Source: Lysinibacillus_B sp031181585 (GTDB lineage Bacteria; Bacillota; Bacilli; Bacillales_A; Planococcaceae). From it: 64,000 bases of DNA. Under the pieces are notes generated by a model. It did no database searches. It was given only the letters and a program-made list of their open reading frames with translations, and had not been told where the DNA came from. Location: positions 4,496,001-4,560,000 of the forward strand of contig NZ_CP154840.1 of assembly GCF_047301505.1 (NCBI RefSeq), written 5' to 3'. Of this stretch, positions 55,514 through 64,000 are shown piece after piece. The number at the start of each line of letters is the position of its first letter. Position 1 is the first letter of the stretch. A program made the position numbers and the translations under genes.

Positions 55514-55543
55514 TTGACAAAGGTAATAGGAAATTGGTAAGAT
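55514..55543 (+). promoter_or_regulatory. Sigma-A promoter of cysK
   Basis: TTGACA (55514-55519), 18-bp spacer, TAAGAT (55538-55543). An ATAGGAAATT stretch in the spacer loosely resembles part of the CymR box that controls cysK in B. subtilis. Confidence 0.65.
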
Positions 55544-55596
55544 TAAGTTAATAAAAACCTATTTACTTGGTAGGAATTAGAGGAAGGATGAGATTC

Positions 55597-56532
55597 ATGA
55601 GTAAATTAGCAAATTCTGTAGCGGATTTAGTAGGACGTACACCGATTGTGAAATTAAACCATGCAACAGGGGAAAATGAAGGTACTGTATATGTGAAACT
55701 GGAGTACTTCAACCCAGGTTCATCAGTAAAAGACCGTCTTGCATTAGCGATGATCGAGGCAGCTGAAAAAGACGGCACATTAAAACCAGGCGGTACAATC
55801 ATTGAGCCGACTTCAGGTAATACAGGAATCGGCCTTGCGATGATTGCTGCTGCAAAAGGCTACAAAGCAATCCTTGTTATGCCAGAAACAATGTCTTTAG
55901 AGCGTCGTAATCTACTGCGCGCATACGGTGCACAATTAGTATTAACACCTGGCCCAGAAGGTATGAAGGGTGCTATTGCAAAGGCAGAGGAATTATCGGC
56001 TTCAGAAGGGTACTTCTTGCCGCAGCAATTCAAGAACGCGGCAAACGCAGAAATTCACCGCTTAACAACTGGTCCCGAAATTGTTGAAGCATTTGAATCA
56101 GAAGGATTACAATTGGATGCATTTGTAGCGGGTATCGGTACTGGTGGTACAATTACAGGTGCTGGAGAAGTACTAAAAGAAAAATTCCCTAACATTGAAA
56201 TTATTGCTGTAGAGCCAAAAGATTCACCGGTTCTTTCAGGCGGTAATCCTGGTCCGCACAAAATCCAAGGGATCGGCGCAGGCTTTGTACCAGAAGTATT
56301 AGACACAGAGATCTATGATTCTGTATTCCCAGTAGAGAATGAAGTAGCTTTTGAAAACGCACGTAAAGTTGCGCGAGAAGAAGGTATCTTGGCTGGTATT
56401 TCTTCTGGTGCTGCGATTTATGCAGCAATTGAGGCAGCGAAACGTCTAGGTGCTGGCAAAAACGTCTTAGCGGTTGTGCCATCAAATGGTGAGCGTTACT
56501 TATCTACACCGTTATATCAATTCGAAGACTAA
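55597..56532 (+). CDS. cysK: Cysteine synthase (O-acetylserine sulfhydrylase)
   Basis: PLP enzyme that makes cysteine from O-acetylserine and sulfide. The 311-residue protein has the PLP lysine K45 in PGSSVKDR, the substrate loop TSGNTG, and GIGTGGTITG. The ATG at 55597 follows AGGAAGGATGAG. With its own promoter and terminator it is a single-gene unit between yacD and the folate operon. Confidence 0.97.
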   Translation: MSKLANSVADLVGRTPIVKLNHATGENEGTVYVKLEYFNPGSSVKDRLALAMIEAAEKDGTLKPGGTIIEPTSGNTGIGLAMIAAAKGYKAILVMPETMSLERRNLLRAYGAQLVLTPGPEGMKGAIAKAEELSASEGYFLPQQFKNAANAEIHRLTTGPEIVEAFESEGLQLDAFVAGIGTGGTITGAGEVLKEKFPNIEIIAVEPKDSPVLSGGNPGPHKIQGIGAGFVPEVLDTEIYDSVFPVENEVAFENARKVAREEGILAGISSGAAIYAAIEAAKRLGAGKNVLAVVPSNGERYLSTPLYQFED

Positions 56533-56571
56533 TAAAAAGGACCATTTTCTATTAGAAATAGGATCCTAAGT

Positions 56572-56605
56572 AGGCGCAGCGAGAGATCGTTGCGCCTTTT
56601 TATGT
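56572..56605 (+). terminator. Terminator after cysK
   Basis: Eleven-pair stem AGGCGCAGCGA/TCGTTGCGCCT with a GAGA loop and TTTTT. Confidence 0.9.
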
Positions 56606-56672
56606 TCTTATTAGCTTTCTTTCTCAATTTCGAGTTTAATAGTAAGTAATTGCAGAAAATTTGGAGGTTTTT

Positions 56673-58088
56673 ATGTCGGTAGTAAAAGTAGAATCATTTT
56701 CATTCTCGATGACGAAGGATGCATTTTTTTATAGTTTTAAACAACAAGCTCAGAACGAAACAGAGTATGCGTTTTTAGAAAGCGGAAGAGGCGGCCATTA
56801 TTCAATTGCCGCTCTCAAACCTTTTGCAACTGCCTATTCACAGGAAGAAGGCCTGCGCATCTGTTGGGATAATGGTCAAACAGAGATAAGGAAAGGCGAG
56901 CCATTGGCACAGCTGGAGGGACTTATTGACGAGTATAAATTACAAAGAGATATGCATCTTCCTGTATTCCAGGGCGGGGCAATTGGATTTATCTCTTACG
57001 ACTATGTAAGAAAGATCGAAGTGCTGCCGGAAATGGCACAAGATGATTTACAGGTCCCTGATCTTTTCTTTTATTTATTTGATACATGGGCAGTACACGA
57101 TGTAAAGACTGATACAGTGACATTAATGAAATTATCAACTAATGACAAAGATTTAGAGGCATGGGCAGCTGATTGGCACCGCTATGCAAAGGCAGGCTTG
57201 CAGGCACGTCTATTTGGGCAGGAAAGAGCAATAGAAGTAAAACCGGATGAAAGTGAATTGACTGTATCGTTTTCTGGCACTTCCTTCGAAGAAGCGGTCC
57301 GAAAGATTCAGCACTATATCGGGCAGGGAGATGTTTTCCAAGTTAACCTTTCTGTGCGCCAGGCAAAGCATCTGCATACGACGCCGCTAACGATGTATGA
57401 GGCCGTTCGCTCGTTCAACCCTTCTCCTTACATGGCAATGATTGCGAATGAAGAGTTCGCGGTTGTAAGCGGGTCACCGGAACTGCTGATCAAACGAGAG
57501 GGCAAAGAACTTTCAACCCGTCCGATTGCAGGAACAAGGCCGCGTGGTACTTCGGATGATGAGGATATCGCATTGGCAAACGAACTAATTCAACATGAGA
57601 AAGAGCGGGCAGAACATGTTATGCTTGTGGACCTAGAACGCAATGACCTTGGTAAAGTATCTGCCTATGGTACAGTTGAAGTGAATGAATTCATGGTCAT
57701 TGAGCGCTATTCCCATGTGATGCACATTGTCTCGAATGTTAGAGGTCAATTGGCAGATGGAAAAACAAATACAGATGTTATCCGAGCGATGTTCCCAGGC
57801 GGTACGATTACAGGAGCGCCGAAAATTCGTACGATGGAAATTATCGAAGAACTTGAGCCTGTACGACGCGGTCTGTATACAGGTTCAATTGGCTGGATTG
57901 GCTATACAGGAGATATGGAACTTAATATTGTCATCCGAACGGCCTTTATCAAAAATGAAATAGCTTATATTCAAGCAGGAGCGGGAATTGTTATTGATTC
58001 CATTCCAGCGAATGAGTTTATTGAATCGCTCAATAAGGCGAAGGCGATGTGGCAAGCAAAAGCAATGGCGGAAGGAGTAAACAAATGA
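56673..58088 (+). CDS. pabB: Aminodeoxychorismate synthase component I
   Basis: Makes 4-amino-4-deoxychorismate from chorismate with ammonia from PabA; first step to p-aminobenzoate. The 471-residue chorismate-binding enzyme has GDVFQVNLS, PIAGTRPRG, LVDLERNDLGKV and FPGGTITGAPKIRTMEII. Start at the ATG 56673 after GGAGGT. It opens the folate operon pabB-pabA-pabC-folP-folB-folK, all closely spaced or overlapping. Confidence 0.95.
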   Translation: MSVVKVESFSFSMTKDAFFYSFKQQAQNETEYAFLESGRGGHYSIAALKPFATAYSQEEGLRICWDNGQTEIRKGEPLAQLEGLIDEYKLQRDMHLPVFQGGAIGFISYDYVRKIEVLPEMAQDDLQVPDLFFYLFDTWAVHDVKTDTVTLMKLSTNDKDLEAWAADWHRYAKAGLQARLFGQERAIEVKPDESELTVSFSGTSFEEAVRKIQHYIGQGDVFQVNLSVRQAKHLHTTPLTMYEAVRSFNPSPYMAMIANEEFAVVSGSPELLIKREGKELSTRPIAGTRPRGTSDDEDIALANELIQHEKERAEHVMLVDLERNDLGKVSAYGTVEVNEFMVIERYSHVMHIVSNVRGQLADGKTNTDVIRAMFPGGTITGAPKIRTMEIIEELEPVRRGLYTGSIGWIGYTGDMELNIVIRTAFIKNEIAYIQAGAGIVIDSIPANEFIESLNKAKAMWQAKAMAEGVNK

Positions 58089-58660
58089 TTTTAATGATCG
58101 ATAACTATGATTCCTTTACCTATAACTTAGTGCAGTATTTAGGGGAATTAGGGGAAGAATTGCTGGTGAAACGTAATGATGAGGTGACAGTGGAGGAAAT
58201 CGAAAGGATGGAACCTAAAATGCTCGTCATTTCACCTGGGCCATGTACACCAAATGAAGCCGGAGAAAGTTTGCGCATTATTGAATATTTTGCAGGGAAG
58301 ATCCCTATTTTAGGTGTCTGCTTGGGCCACCAGGCAATTGCCCAAGTATTCGGTGGTAAGGTCATAAGGGCAGATCGATTAATGCATGGAAAAACATCGC
58401 CTGTTCAACACGCTGACATCGGACTTCATGCTAAAAACGCTAATCCTTTTACAGCAACACGCTATCATTCTCTTATTGTAGAACGTGAGTCACTGCCTGA
58501 CTGCCTTGAAATAACAGCGTGGACAGAAGAAGGGGAGATTATGGGGCTTCGTCATAAAGAATATGCTATCGAGGGCGTACAGTATCATCCAGAGTCTATC
58601 ATGACAGAGGATGGGCACCAGCTGCTGCGCGAATTTATTACGCTATACTGCAAGGAGTGA
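58085..58660 (+). CDS. pabA: Aminodeoxychorismate/anthranilate synthase glutamine amidotransferase
   Basis: Class I glutaminase that feeds ammonia to PabB and, in Bacillus, also to TrpE for anthranilate. The 191-residue protein has the nucleophile C79 in GVCLGHQ and the His/Glu pair in QYHPESIMT. Its start overlaps the pabB stop (ATGA). AAGGAG near its end serves pabC. Confidence 0.95.
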   Translation: MILMIDNYDSFTYNLVQYLGELGEELLVKRNDEVTVEEIERMEPKMLVISPGPCTPNEAGESLRIIEYFAGKIPILGVCLGHQAIAQVFGGKVIRADRLMHGKTSPVQHADIGLHAKNANPFTATRYHSLIVERESLPDCLEITAWTEEGEIMGLRHKEYAIEGVQYHPESIMTEDGHQLLREFITLYCKE

Positions 58661-58665
58661 AGACA

Positions 58666-59514
58666 ATGCTTTGTTGGATAGACGGAGAGTATCTGGACTC
58701 CTCACAACTACGTATTTCGCCATTTGACCACGGGTTTTTATATGGGCTTGGTTTTTTTGAAACATTTCGTACATATGAAGGGGAAGCACCATTTTTACAG
58801 GAGCACATGGAACGTTTAGAAAAAGCACTGCAGTATTTCCATATTCAGATGCCTTATACAGTAGAAGAGCTGCGTACAGTTATTAAGCGGCTGAACGAGT
58901 CATCGGACGGAGATGGTTATTTTCGACTGAATGTATCAGCCGGGCCGCATGATATCGGACTGCAGCCGACAAATTATACAGAGCCTACTGTCATCCTGTT
59001 TCGTAAACCATTACTCGAGCGCCCTCGAGGTAAGGGGAAGGAAGGTATTTGGCTAGAAACGCCTCGTAATACGGCAGAGGGCGTGTACCGCTTTAAAAGT
59101 CATCACTATGGCAATAATGTGCTTGCCCGCTTTGAGGTACCTAACTTGGCCGATTATGAAGGATTTTTCCTGACTGAAGATGGCTTTGTAGCAGAAGGGA
59201 TTACCTCAAATGTCTTCTGGGTGAAAAATGATATACTTTATACACCGCCGCTGGAAACCGGCATTTTAGGTGGTATAACTAGAAGCAGTGTGATGAGTCT
59301 TGCTGCCGATCTAGGCTTAACTGTAGAAGAAGGAAAATATAAGCCATGGGCACTTGAACAGGCGGAGGAATGCTTTGTTACGAATGCGGTACAGGAACTT
59401 GTACCAATCGAACGGATAGGAAGTTCGATTTTCAAGGGTTCTGCAGGGCGGGTTTATAACCGGCTGCATGACGCCTATATCGCAAAAATCTTACAGCGGA
59501 TAAAGGGAGAATAA
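58666..59514 (+). CDS. pabC: Aminodeoxychorismate lyase
   Basis: PLP fold-type IV enzyme that releases pyruvate from aminodeoxychorismate to give p-aminobenzoate. The 282-residue protein has FDHGFLYGLGFFET, the PLP-lysine segment YRFKSHHYGNN, and GFVAEGITSNVFW. The ATG at 58666, 8 nt after AAGGAG, is preferred over a GTG at 58657 that overlaps this site. Confidence 0.93.
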   Translation: MLCWIDGEYLDSSQLRISPFDHGFLYGLGFFETFRTYEGEAPFLQEHMERLEKALQYFHIQMPYTVEELRTVIKRLNESSDGDGYFRLNVSAGPHDIGLQPTNYTEPTVILFRKPLLERPRGKGKEGIWLETPRNTAEGVYRFKSHHYGNNVLARFEVPNLADYEGFFLTEDGFVAEGITSNVFWVKNDILYTPPLETGILGGITRSSVMSLAADLGLTVEEGKYKPWALEQAEECFVTNAVQELVPIERIGSSIFKGSAGRVYNRLHDAYIAKILQRIKGE

Positions 59515-59516
59515 AG

Positions 59517-60380
59517 ATGTTACAACACTATCCGAAACCACTTACATTAAACGGTATAACATTAGACTATAAAAAAGAGACTTTTATTATGGGTATTTTA
59601 AATGTAACGCCTGATTCTTTTTCAGACGGCGGTAAATATAATTCTGTCGATGCTGCAGTAAGACAGGCAAAGAAGATGGTAGCAGATGGGGCTAAAATTA
59701 TAGATGTCGGTGGTGAATCTACGCGCCCGGGTTATGAACGTATTTCCGATGAAGAGGAAATCAAGCGGGTTGTACCTGTCATTGAAGCGTTAGTACGCGA
59801 AGTGCCCGCAGTCATTTCTATTGATACGTATAAATCAGCTGTAGCACGTGCAGCAGTTGAAGCGGGTGCCCATATGATTAATGATATATGGGGTGCTCAA
59901 GCAGATCCTGCTATGGCTTCTGTAGCTGCGGAATATAATGTGCCGATTATTTTAATGCATAACCGCAATAGTGAGCCGTACAGCAATTACTGGGAAGACT
60001 TTATAGAAGACCTTAAAAAAAGTATTGATATAGTGAAACAGGCAGGCGTTCCGGATCAGCATATTATGTTGGACCCCGGCATCGGCTTTGCGAAAAATTT
60101 AGAACAAAGTATTGAAACGATGCAGCGTCTGGAAGAGTTATCTGCCATGGGCTATCCGGTGTTATTGGCGACATCTCGTAAACGAATGATCGGCTCGATT
60201 TTGGACTTGCCCGTGGACGAACGTGTAGAAGGAACAGCGGCAACGTGTGCCTATGGCGTAATGAAGGGATGCCATATGATGCGTGTTCATGACGTGAAGG
60301 AAGTCGCTCGTACCGTAAAGGTAATCGATGCCCTTGTCGGTAAATTTGCAGTAGAAGGCGAGTTGGCACCTCGCCATTAA
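59517..60380 (+). CDS. folP: Dihydropteroate synthase
   Basis: Condenses p-aminobenzoate with dihydropterin pyrophosphate; the sulfonamide target. The 287-residue TIM barrel has GILNVTPDSFSDGG, DVGGESTRPG, INDIWGAQ and ATSRKRMIG. It starts 2 nt after pabC, with GGGAGA as ribosome binding site. No obvious resistance-type insertion in the loop regions. Confidence 0.97.
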   Translation: MLQHYPKPLTLNGITLDYKKETFIMGILNVTPDSFSDGGKYNSVDAAVRQAKKMVADGAKIIDVGGESTRPGYERISDEEEIKRVVPVIEALVREVPAVISIDTYKSAVARAAVEAGAHMINDIWGAQADPAMASVAAEYNVPIILMHNRNSEPYSNYWEDFIEDLKKSIDIVKQAGVPDQHIMLDPGIGFAKNLEQSIETMQRLEELSAMGYPVLLATSRKRMIGSILDLPVDERVEGTAATCAYGVMKGCHMMRVHDVKEVARTVKVIDALVGKFAVEGELAPRH

Positions 60381-60396
60381 GAGGAGAGTTTTAAAT

Positions 60397-60765
60397 ATGG
60401 ATTACATTCATTTAAGAGATATGCAATTTTTTGGCTACCATGGAGTGCTGCCGGAAGAAACAGTCCTAGGTCAGCGTTTTCGTGCCTCAGTATCATTGGC
60501 CGTCAATATTCAAAAAGCCGGCCAGACAGACAACTTAGAGGATACAGTTAGCTATGTAGGTGTATATGAAATCTGTAAGGATATCATTGAGGGCGAGCCG
60601 TTTAAATTGCTTGAAGCAGTGGCAGAAACAGTAGCAGCTCGTGTATTGTCCCAGTATGAAGGACAAGTGAAGGGATGCCGTGTAGAGATTATCAAGCCAG
60701 ATCCGCCAATTCCCGGCCACTATAAAGAAGTAGCAGTAGAGATTGTGCGAGGTACATTTCAATGA
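60397..60765 (+). CDS. folB: Dihydroneopterin aldolase
   Basis: Converts dihydroneopterin to 6-hydroxymethyl-dihydropterin. The 122-residue protein has FFGYHGVLPEE, VSYVGVYEI, LLEAVAE and the catalytic lysine in IIKPDPPIPG. AGAGGAGAG precedes the ATG. Its stop overlaps the folK start (ATGA). Confidence 0.95.
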   Translation: MDYIHLRDMQFFGYHGVLPEETVLGQRFRASVSLAVNIQKAGQTDNLEDTVSYVGVYEICKDIIEGEPFKLLEAVAETVAARVLSQYEGQVKGCRVEIIKPDPPIPGHYKEVAVEIVRGTFQ

Positions 60766-61283
60766 ATACGGTTTATCTATCAATTGGTACAAATATGGGG
60801 GAGAGAGAAGCTAATCTGAAGCTGGCTGTGAAGCTGTTAACAGAAGCACAAGGGGTAAGAGTTGAAGCGGTGTCATCGATTTATGAAACAGCGCCTGTAG
60901 GATTTATTGAACAAGCTGCCTTTTTAAATATTGCTGTACGTCTTACAACTGATTTATCATCGGCAGAAATGCTTCATCTATGTCAAAGAATAGAACAGGA
61001 GCTAGGCCGTATAAGAGAATTTCGGTGGGGTCCTCGTATCATTGACCTTGACATTTTACTTTATAATCACGAAAATATTGAAACAGAGAGCTTAATCGTG
61101 CCGCACGAACGGATGTTCGAAAGAGCGTTTGTCCTTGTGCCGTTAATGGAGATAAGCACTCCTGCTACAGGACAGCTACGCCGGGCATACGAAGCACTTG
61201 CATCAATAGATATTCAGAAAGAAGGCGTCGTGCAATGGAAGAAGAGCGTTACGGTAGAAGAATTCGTGCGTTCCGAAAGTTAA
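60762..61283 (+). CDS. folK: 6-hydroxymethyl-7,8-dihydropterin pyrophosphokinase
   Basis: Makes the pyrophosphorylated pterin used by FolP. The 173-residue protein has SIGTNMGEREANL, YETAPVGF, RWGPRIIDLDILLY and VPHERMFERAFVLVP. The start overlaps folB by 4 nt, and the end overlaps yazB by 49 nt, which indicates one tightly packed operon. Confidence 0.96.
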   Translation: MNTVYLSIGTNMGEREANLKLAVKLLTEAQGVRVEAVSSIYETAPVGFIEQAAFLNIAVRLTTDLSSAEMLHLCQRIEQELGRIREFRWGPRIIDLDILLYNHENIETESLIVPHERMFERAFVLVPLMEISTPATGQLRRAYEALASIDIQKEGVVQWKKSVTVEEFVRSES

Positions 61284-61438
61284 AACGAATCCAGCAGGTG
61301 GAATTCGCAAAACGGATTGGTGTGTCTACAACCATCTTAGGACGCATGGAACGTGGAGAGAAAATGCCCACTGCTGATCAGCTTCAAAAAATTGCAGACG
61401 AACTCCATATAGATGTGCAGGAATTAATCGGTGAATAA
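61235..61438 (+). CDS. yazB: XRE family helix-turn-helix protein (YazB)
   Basis: A single-domain 67-residue HTH_3 protein (IRAFRKLKRIQQVEFAKRIGVSTTILGRMERGEKMPTADQL). It is always found between folK and dusB in Bacillales and may regulate the operon, though no target is known. It begins 49 nt inside folK in another frame. Confidence 0.9.
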   Translation: MEEERYGRRIRAFRKLKRIQQVEFAKRIGVSTTILGRMERGEKMPTADQLQKIADELHIDVQELIGE

Positions 61439-61457
61439 CTTCAAGGAGGACATAACG

Positions 61458-62486
61458 ATGACAAGCGAACAAAAGCCGTTTCAAATTGCGGATATCGTAA
61501 TGGATAACCGTGTTGTATTGGCTCCAATGGCTGGTATTTGTAACTCGGCTTTCCGTCTTACCGTAAAGGAGTTCGGGGCAGGTCTGGTGTATGCTGAAAT
61601 GATCAGTGATAAGGGGCTTGTACAGCGCAATCAGAAGACGCTGGATATGCTTTATATCGATGAACGTGAAAATCCAATGTCTTTACAGATTTTTGGCGGG
61701 GATAAAGACACGCTTGTAGAGGCAGCAAAGTACGTAGATCAAAATACAACAGCAGATATTATCGATATTAATATGGGTTGCCCAGTAAATAAAATTATTA
61801 AATGCGAAGCTGGAGCACGGCTTTTATTAGATCCAAACAAAGTCTATGAAATGGTAGCAGCCGTTGTAGATGCTGTGAAAAAACCAGTATCCGTTAAAAT
61901 GCGGATTGGCTGGGATGATGAGCATATTTTTGCTATCGAGAATGCACAGGCGGTAGAACGGGCCGGCGGGGCAGCAGTTGCCGTTCATGGACGTACACGT
62001 GTACAAATGTATGAAGGTAAGGCAGACTGGAACATTATTAAGCAAGTAAAAGAGAACGTTACTATTCCGGTCCTTGGTAACGGAGATGTGGAAACACCTC
62101 AGGACGCAAAGCGCATGTTAGAAACGACAGGCGTAGATGCCGTAATGATTGGCCGTGCCGCACTAGGAAACCCTTGGATGATTTATCGTACCGTACAATA
62201 TCTTGAGACAGGTGAACTAAAAGAAGAGCCTACAGCAGCTGAAAAAATTGATGTGTGTCTTCTTCACTTTGAGCGTCTCCTTCAATTGAAAGGTGAGGTA
62301 GTAGCTGTACGTGAAATGCGTAAGCATGCTTCATGGTATTTGAAAGGTATTCGTGGCAATGGGAAAATTCGTAACGCTATTAATCAAGCAGAAACAGCAG
62401 CCGAACTACGCGCATTATTAACAGGAGTAGTAGCGGAGTATGAAGTTCGGGAAACGGAAGTTGCGGCCCAGGCAGGCGCGATGTAA
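61458..62486 (+). CDS. dusB: tRNA-dihydrouridine synthase DusB
   Basis: FMN enzyme that reduces uridines in tRNA to dihydrouridine. In Bacillus, DusB-type enzymes were also linked to 23S rRNA dihydrouridine. The 342-residue protein has LAPMAGICNSAFR, the NMGCPVNKI motif with catalytic cysteine, HGRTRVQMYEG and VMIGRAALGNPW. The ATG at 61458 follows AAGGAGG. A terminator follows. Confidence 0.94.
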   Translation: MTSEQKPFQIADIVMDNRVVLAPMAGICNSAFRLTVKEFGAGLVYAEMISDKGLVQRNQKTLDMLYIDERENPMSLQIFGGDKDTLVEAAKYVDQNTTADIIDINMGCPVNKIIKCEAGARLLLDPNKVYEMVAAVVDAVKKPVSVKMRIGWDDEHIFAIENAQAVERAGGAAVAVHGRTRVQMYEGKADWNIIKQVKENVTIPVLGNGDVETPQDAKRMLETTGVDAVMIGRAALGNPWMIYRTVQYLETGELKEEPTAAEKIDVCLLHFERLLQLKGEVVAVREMRKHASWYLKGIRGNGKIRNAINQAETAAELRALLTGVVAEYEVRETEVAAQAGAM

Positions 62487-62491
62487 GGCAG

Positions 62492-62520
62492 AGAGTGTCA
62501 CTTTAGTGACGCTCTTTTTT
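62492..62520 (+). terminator. Terminator after dusB
   Basis: Stem AGAGTGTCAC/GTGACGCTCT (one mismatch pairing as T-G), TTTA loop, six T. Confidence 0.9.
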
Positions 62521-62638
62521 GATAATTTGACTAGAAATAGTCCGAAAGTGATGAATACATACGTGAATTTGTGTACAATAAGAAATTATGGACAAATGTA
62601 CCGCACAACTGCGGATCATGAAATAAGGAGTGACAAAC

Positions 62639-64000
62639 GTGTCAAATATAGAAGAATTAAACGACCAGCTTTTGGTGCGACGCCAAAAGATGACAGATAT
62701 TCGCGAAAACGGCATGGATCCATTTGGCGGCCGCTTTGAACGTACACATTTATCAAATGAAGTAAAAGCTGAAAATGAGGAGTTTACAAAAGAGCAGCTG
62801 GAAGAAAACCCTCGTGAAGTAGTAATTGCAGGACGTATCATGACAAAGCGCGGTAAAGGGAAAGCTGGCTTTGCACACATCCAGGACCTAGGTGGCCAAA
62901 TCCAAATTTACGTTCGTAAAGATGCGATAGGTGATGAAGCTTATGAGCTATTCAACAAGGCAGATCTTGGCGATATCGTTGGCGTGAAGGGGAATGTATT
63001 CCGTACACAAGTTGGAGAGTTATCAGTAAAAGCTACTGAATTCGCATTTTTAACAAAGTCTCTTCGTCCGATGCCAGAGAAATTCCATGGCCTACAAGAT
63101 GTAGAACAACGTTACCGTCAACGTTACTTAGATCTAATGACAAATGAAGAGAGCAAAGAAACATTTATTATGCGCTCTAAAATCATTCGCGCCATTCGTA
63201 ACTATCTAGATAACCACGGATATTTAGAAGTAGAGACACCGATGCTGCATACAATCGCTGGCGGTGCTGCTGCACGTCCGTTCATTACTCATCATAATGC
63301 ACTGGATATGGAGCTTTATATGCGTATTGCGATCGAGCTTCACTTGAAACGTTTAATTGTGGGTGGATTAGAAAAAGTCTATGAAATCGGACGTGTATTC
63401 CGTAACGAGGGAATTTCGACTCGTCACAACCCAGAGTTCACAATGATTGAATTATACGAAGCATATGCTGACTATAAAGATATTATGGACCTAACAGAGA
63501 ACCTTATCGCTCACGTAGCTCAAGATGTATTAGGTACGACAAGTATCCAATATGGCGAAGATACAATTGAATTAGGTGTAGGCTGGAAACGTGTACACAT
63601 GGTAGATGCAGTAAAAGAGGCGACAGGTGTAGACTTCTGGCAGCCGATGTCTGTAGAGGAAGCGCGCGCATTAGCTTCAGAGCATGGTGTAGAAATCAAA
63701 CCTGCGCATGAAGTAGGACATATCATCAATGAATTCTTCGAACAAAAGATAGAAGAAACATTAGTACAGCCTACATTTGTAACAGGTCATCCTGTAGAAA
63801 TTTCGCCACTTGCGAAGAAAAATCCGGAAGATCCACGCTTTACAGACCGCTTTGAGTTATTTATTGTTCGTCGTGAGCATGCAAATGCCTTCACGGAGTT
63901 AAACGATCCAATTGATCAGCGTGAACGCTTTGAAGCGCAGTTAGCTGAAAAAGAAGCGGGGAATGATGAAGCACATGAGATGGATAATGACTTCATTGAA
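62639..64000 (+). CDS. lysS: Lysine--tRNA ligase, class II (3' end outside window)
   Basis: The first 454 codons are present and the frame is open at the window end; full LysRS has about 495 residues. GTG start after AAGGAG gives MSNIEELNDQLLVRRQKM. An N-terminal OB-fold (about 55-140, VVIAGRIMTKRGKGKAGF) precedes the class II core with motif 1, ETPMLHTIAGGAAARPF and motif 2 (FRNEGISTRHNPEFT). Motif 3 lies beyond the end. There is no T-box leader upstream. Confidence 0.96.
   Translation, partial: MSNIEELNDQLLVRRQKMTDIRENGMDPFGGRFERTHLSNEVKAENEEFTKEQLEENPREVVIAGRIMTKRGKGKAGFAHIQDLGGQIQIYVRKDAIGDEAYELFNKADLGDIVGVKGNVFRTQVGELSVKATEFAFLTKSLRPMPEKFHGLQDVEQRYRQRYLDLMTNEESKETFIMRSKIIRAIRNYLDNHGYLEVETPMLHTIAGGAAARPFITHHNALDMELYMRIAIELHLKRLIVGGLEKVYEIGRVFRNEGISTRHNPEFTMIELYEAYADYKDIMDLTENLIAHVAQDVLGTTSIQYGEDTIELGVGWKRVHMVDAVKEATGVDFWQPMSVEEARALASEHGVEIKPAHEVGHIINEFFEQKIEETLVQPTFVTGHPVEISPLAKKNPEDPRFTDRFELFIVRREHANAFTELNDPIDQRERFEAQLAEKEAGNDEAHEMDNDFIE

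Overview
The window is a 64 kb piece of chromosome from an endospore-forming low-GC Firmicute of the order Bacillales. Gene order follows the Bacillus subtilis dnaX-to-lysS region almost gene for gene. The 16S rRNA and the protein sequences look most like Lysinibacillus/Solibacillus-type organisms (Planococcaceae/Caryophanaceae); that family call is an inference from memory, not from a search. Sporulation genes found are bofA, sspF, spoVG, fin, spoVT, yabP, yabQ and spoIIE. Promoter-like sequences matching sigma-G, sigma-E, sigma-H and sigma-B consensuses lie in front of the expected genes.

Layout. 1-3.4 kb: replication and recombination (dnaX, ebfC, recR), yaaL, bofA. 3.4-9.3 kb: an rRNA operon (16S-23S-5S, no spacer tRNA) with three tandem promoters and RNase III-type processing stems, followed by two extra ~316-bp units that each end in a copy of the 3' tail of 5S rRNA. 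9.3-10.4 kb: a gene-poor gap with one orphan reverse-strand gene, where B. subtilis carries csfB, xpaC and yaaN. 10.4-17.5 kb: decarboxylase, tmk, darA, yaaR, holB, ricT, yabA, yabB, yazA, rsmI. 17.7-26.2 kb: abrB (reverse, with tandem Spo0A boxes), metG, tatD, yabE, rnmV, rsmA, veg, sspF, ispE. 26.2-36.4 kb: purR, ridA, spoVG, glmU, prs, ctc, pth, fin, mfd. 36.4-43.2 kb: an orphan reverse gene, spoVT, yabM, yabN, rqcP, yabP, yabQ, divIC, yabR. 43.3-45.7 kb: an accessory insertion with a small reverse membrane protein and a VmlR-type ABC-F antibiotic-resistance ATPase, then tRNA-Met and tRNA-Glu on the reverse strand. 45.9-52.4 kb: spoIIE, tilS, hprT, ftsH (yabS and yabT are absent). 52.4-52.8 kb: an unexplained, apparently structured non-coding segment. 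52.8-64 kb: coaX, hslO, a PrsA-like foldase, cysK, the folate cluster pabB-pabA-pabC-folP-folB-folK, yazB, dusB and a truncated lysS.

How the genes fit together. Most of the window is core housekeeping: clamp loader, rRNA and tRNA maturation and modification, nucleotide and PRPP metabolism, cell-wall precursor synthesis, folate and cysteine synthesis, proteostasis. Stage-specific sporulation genes are threaded through it. AbrB, Spo0A sites, SpoIIE, Fin, SpoVG, BofA and SpoVT together cover entry into sporulation and forespore/mother-cell sigma control.

The most interesting new observation is the leader of the ABC-F gene (43.66-43.91 kb). It has a promoter, a 45-codon upstream ORF and four mutually exclusive RNA segments (anti-antiterminator, antiterminator, terminator) that can be drawn base by base. 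It looks like a complete ribosome-mediated transcription attenuator for antibiotic-inducible resistance. Next are the tandem 5S-tail repeats behind the rRNA operon and the structured segment between ftsH and coaX.
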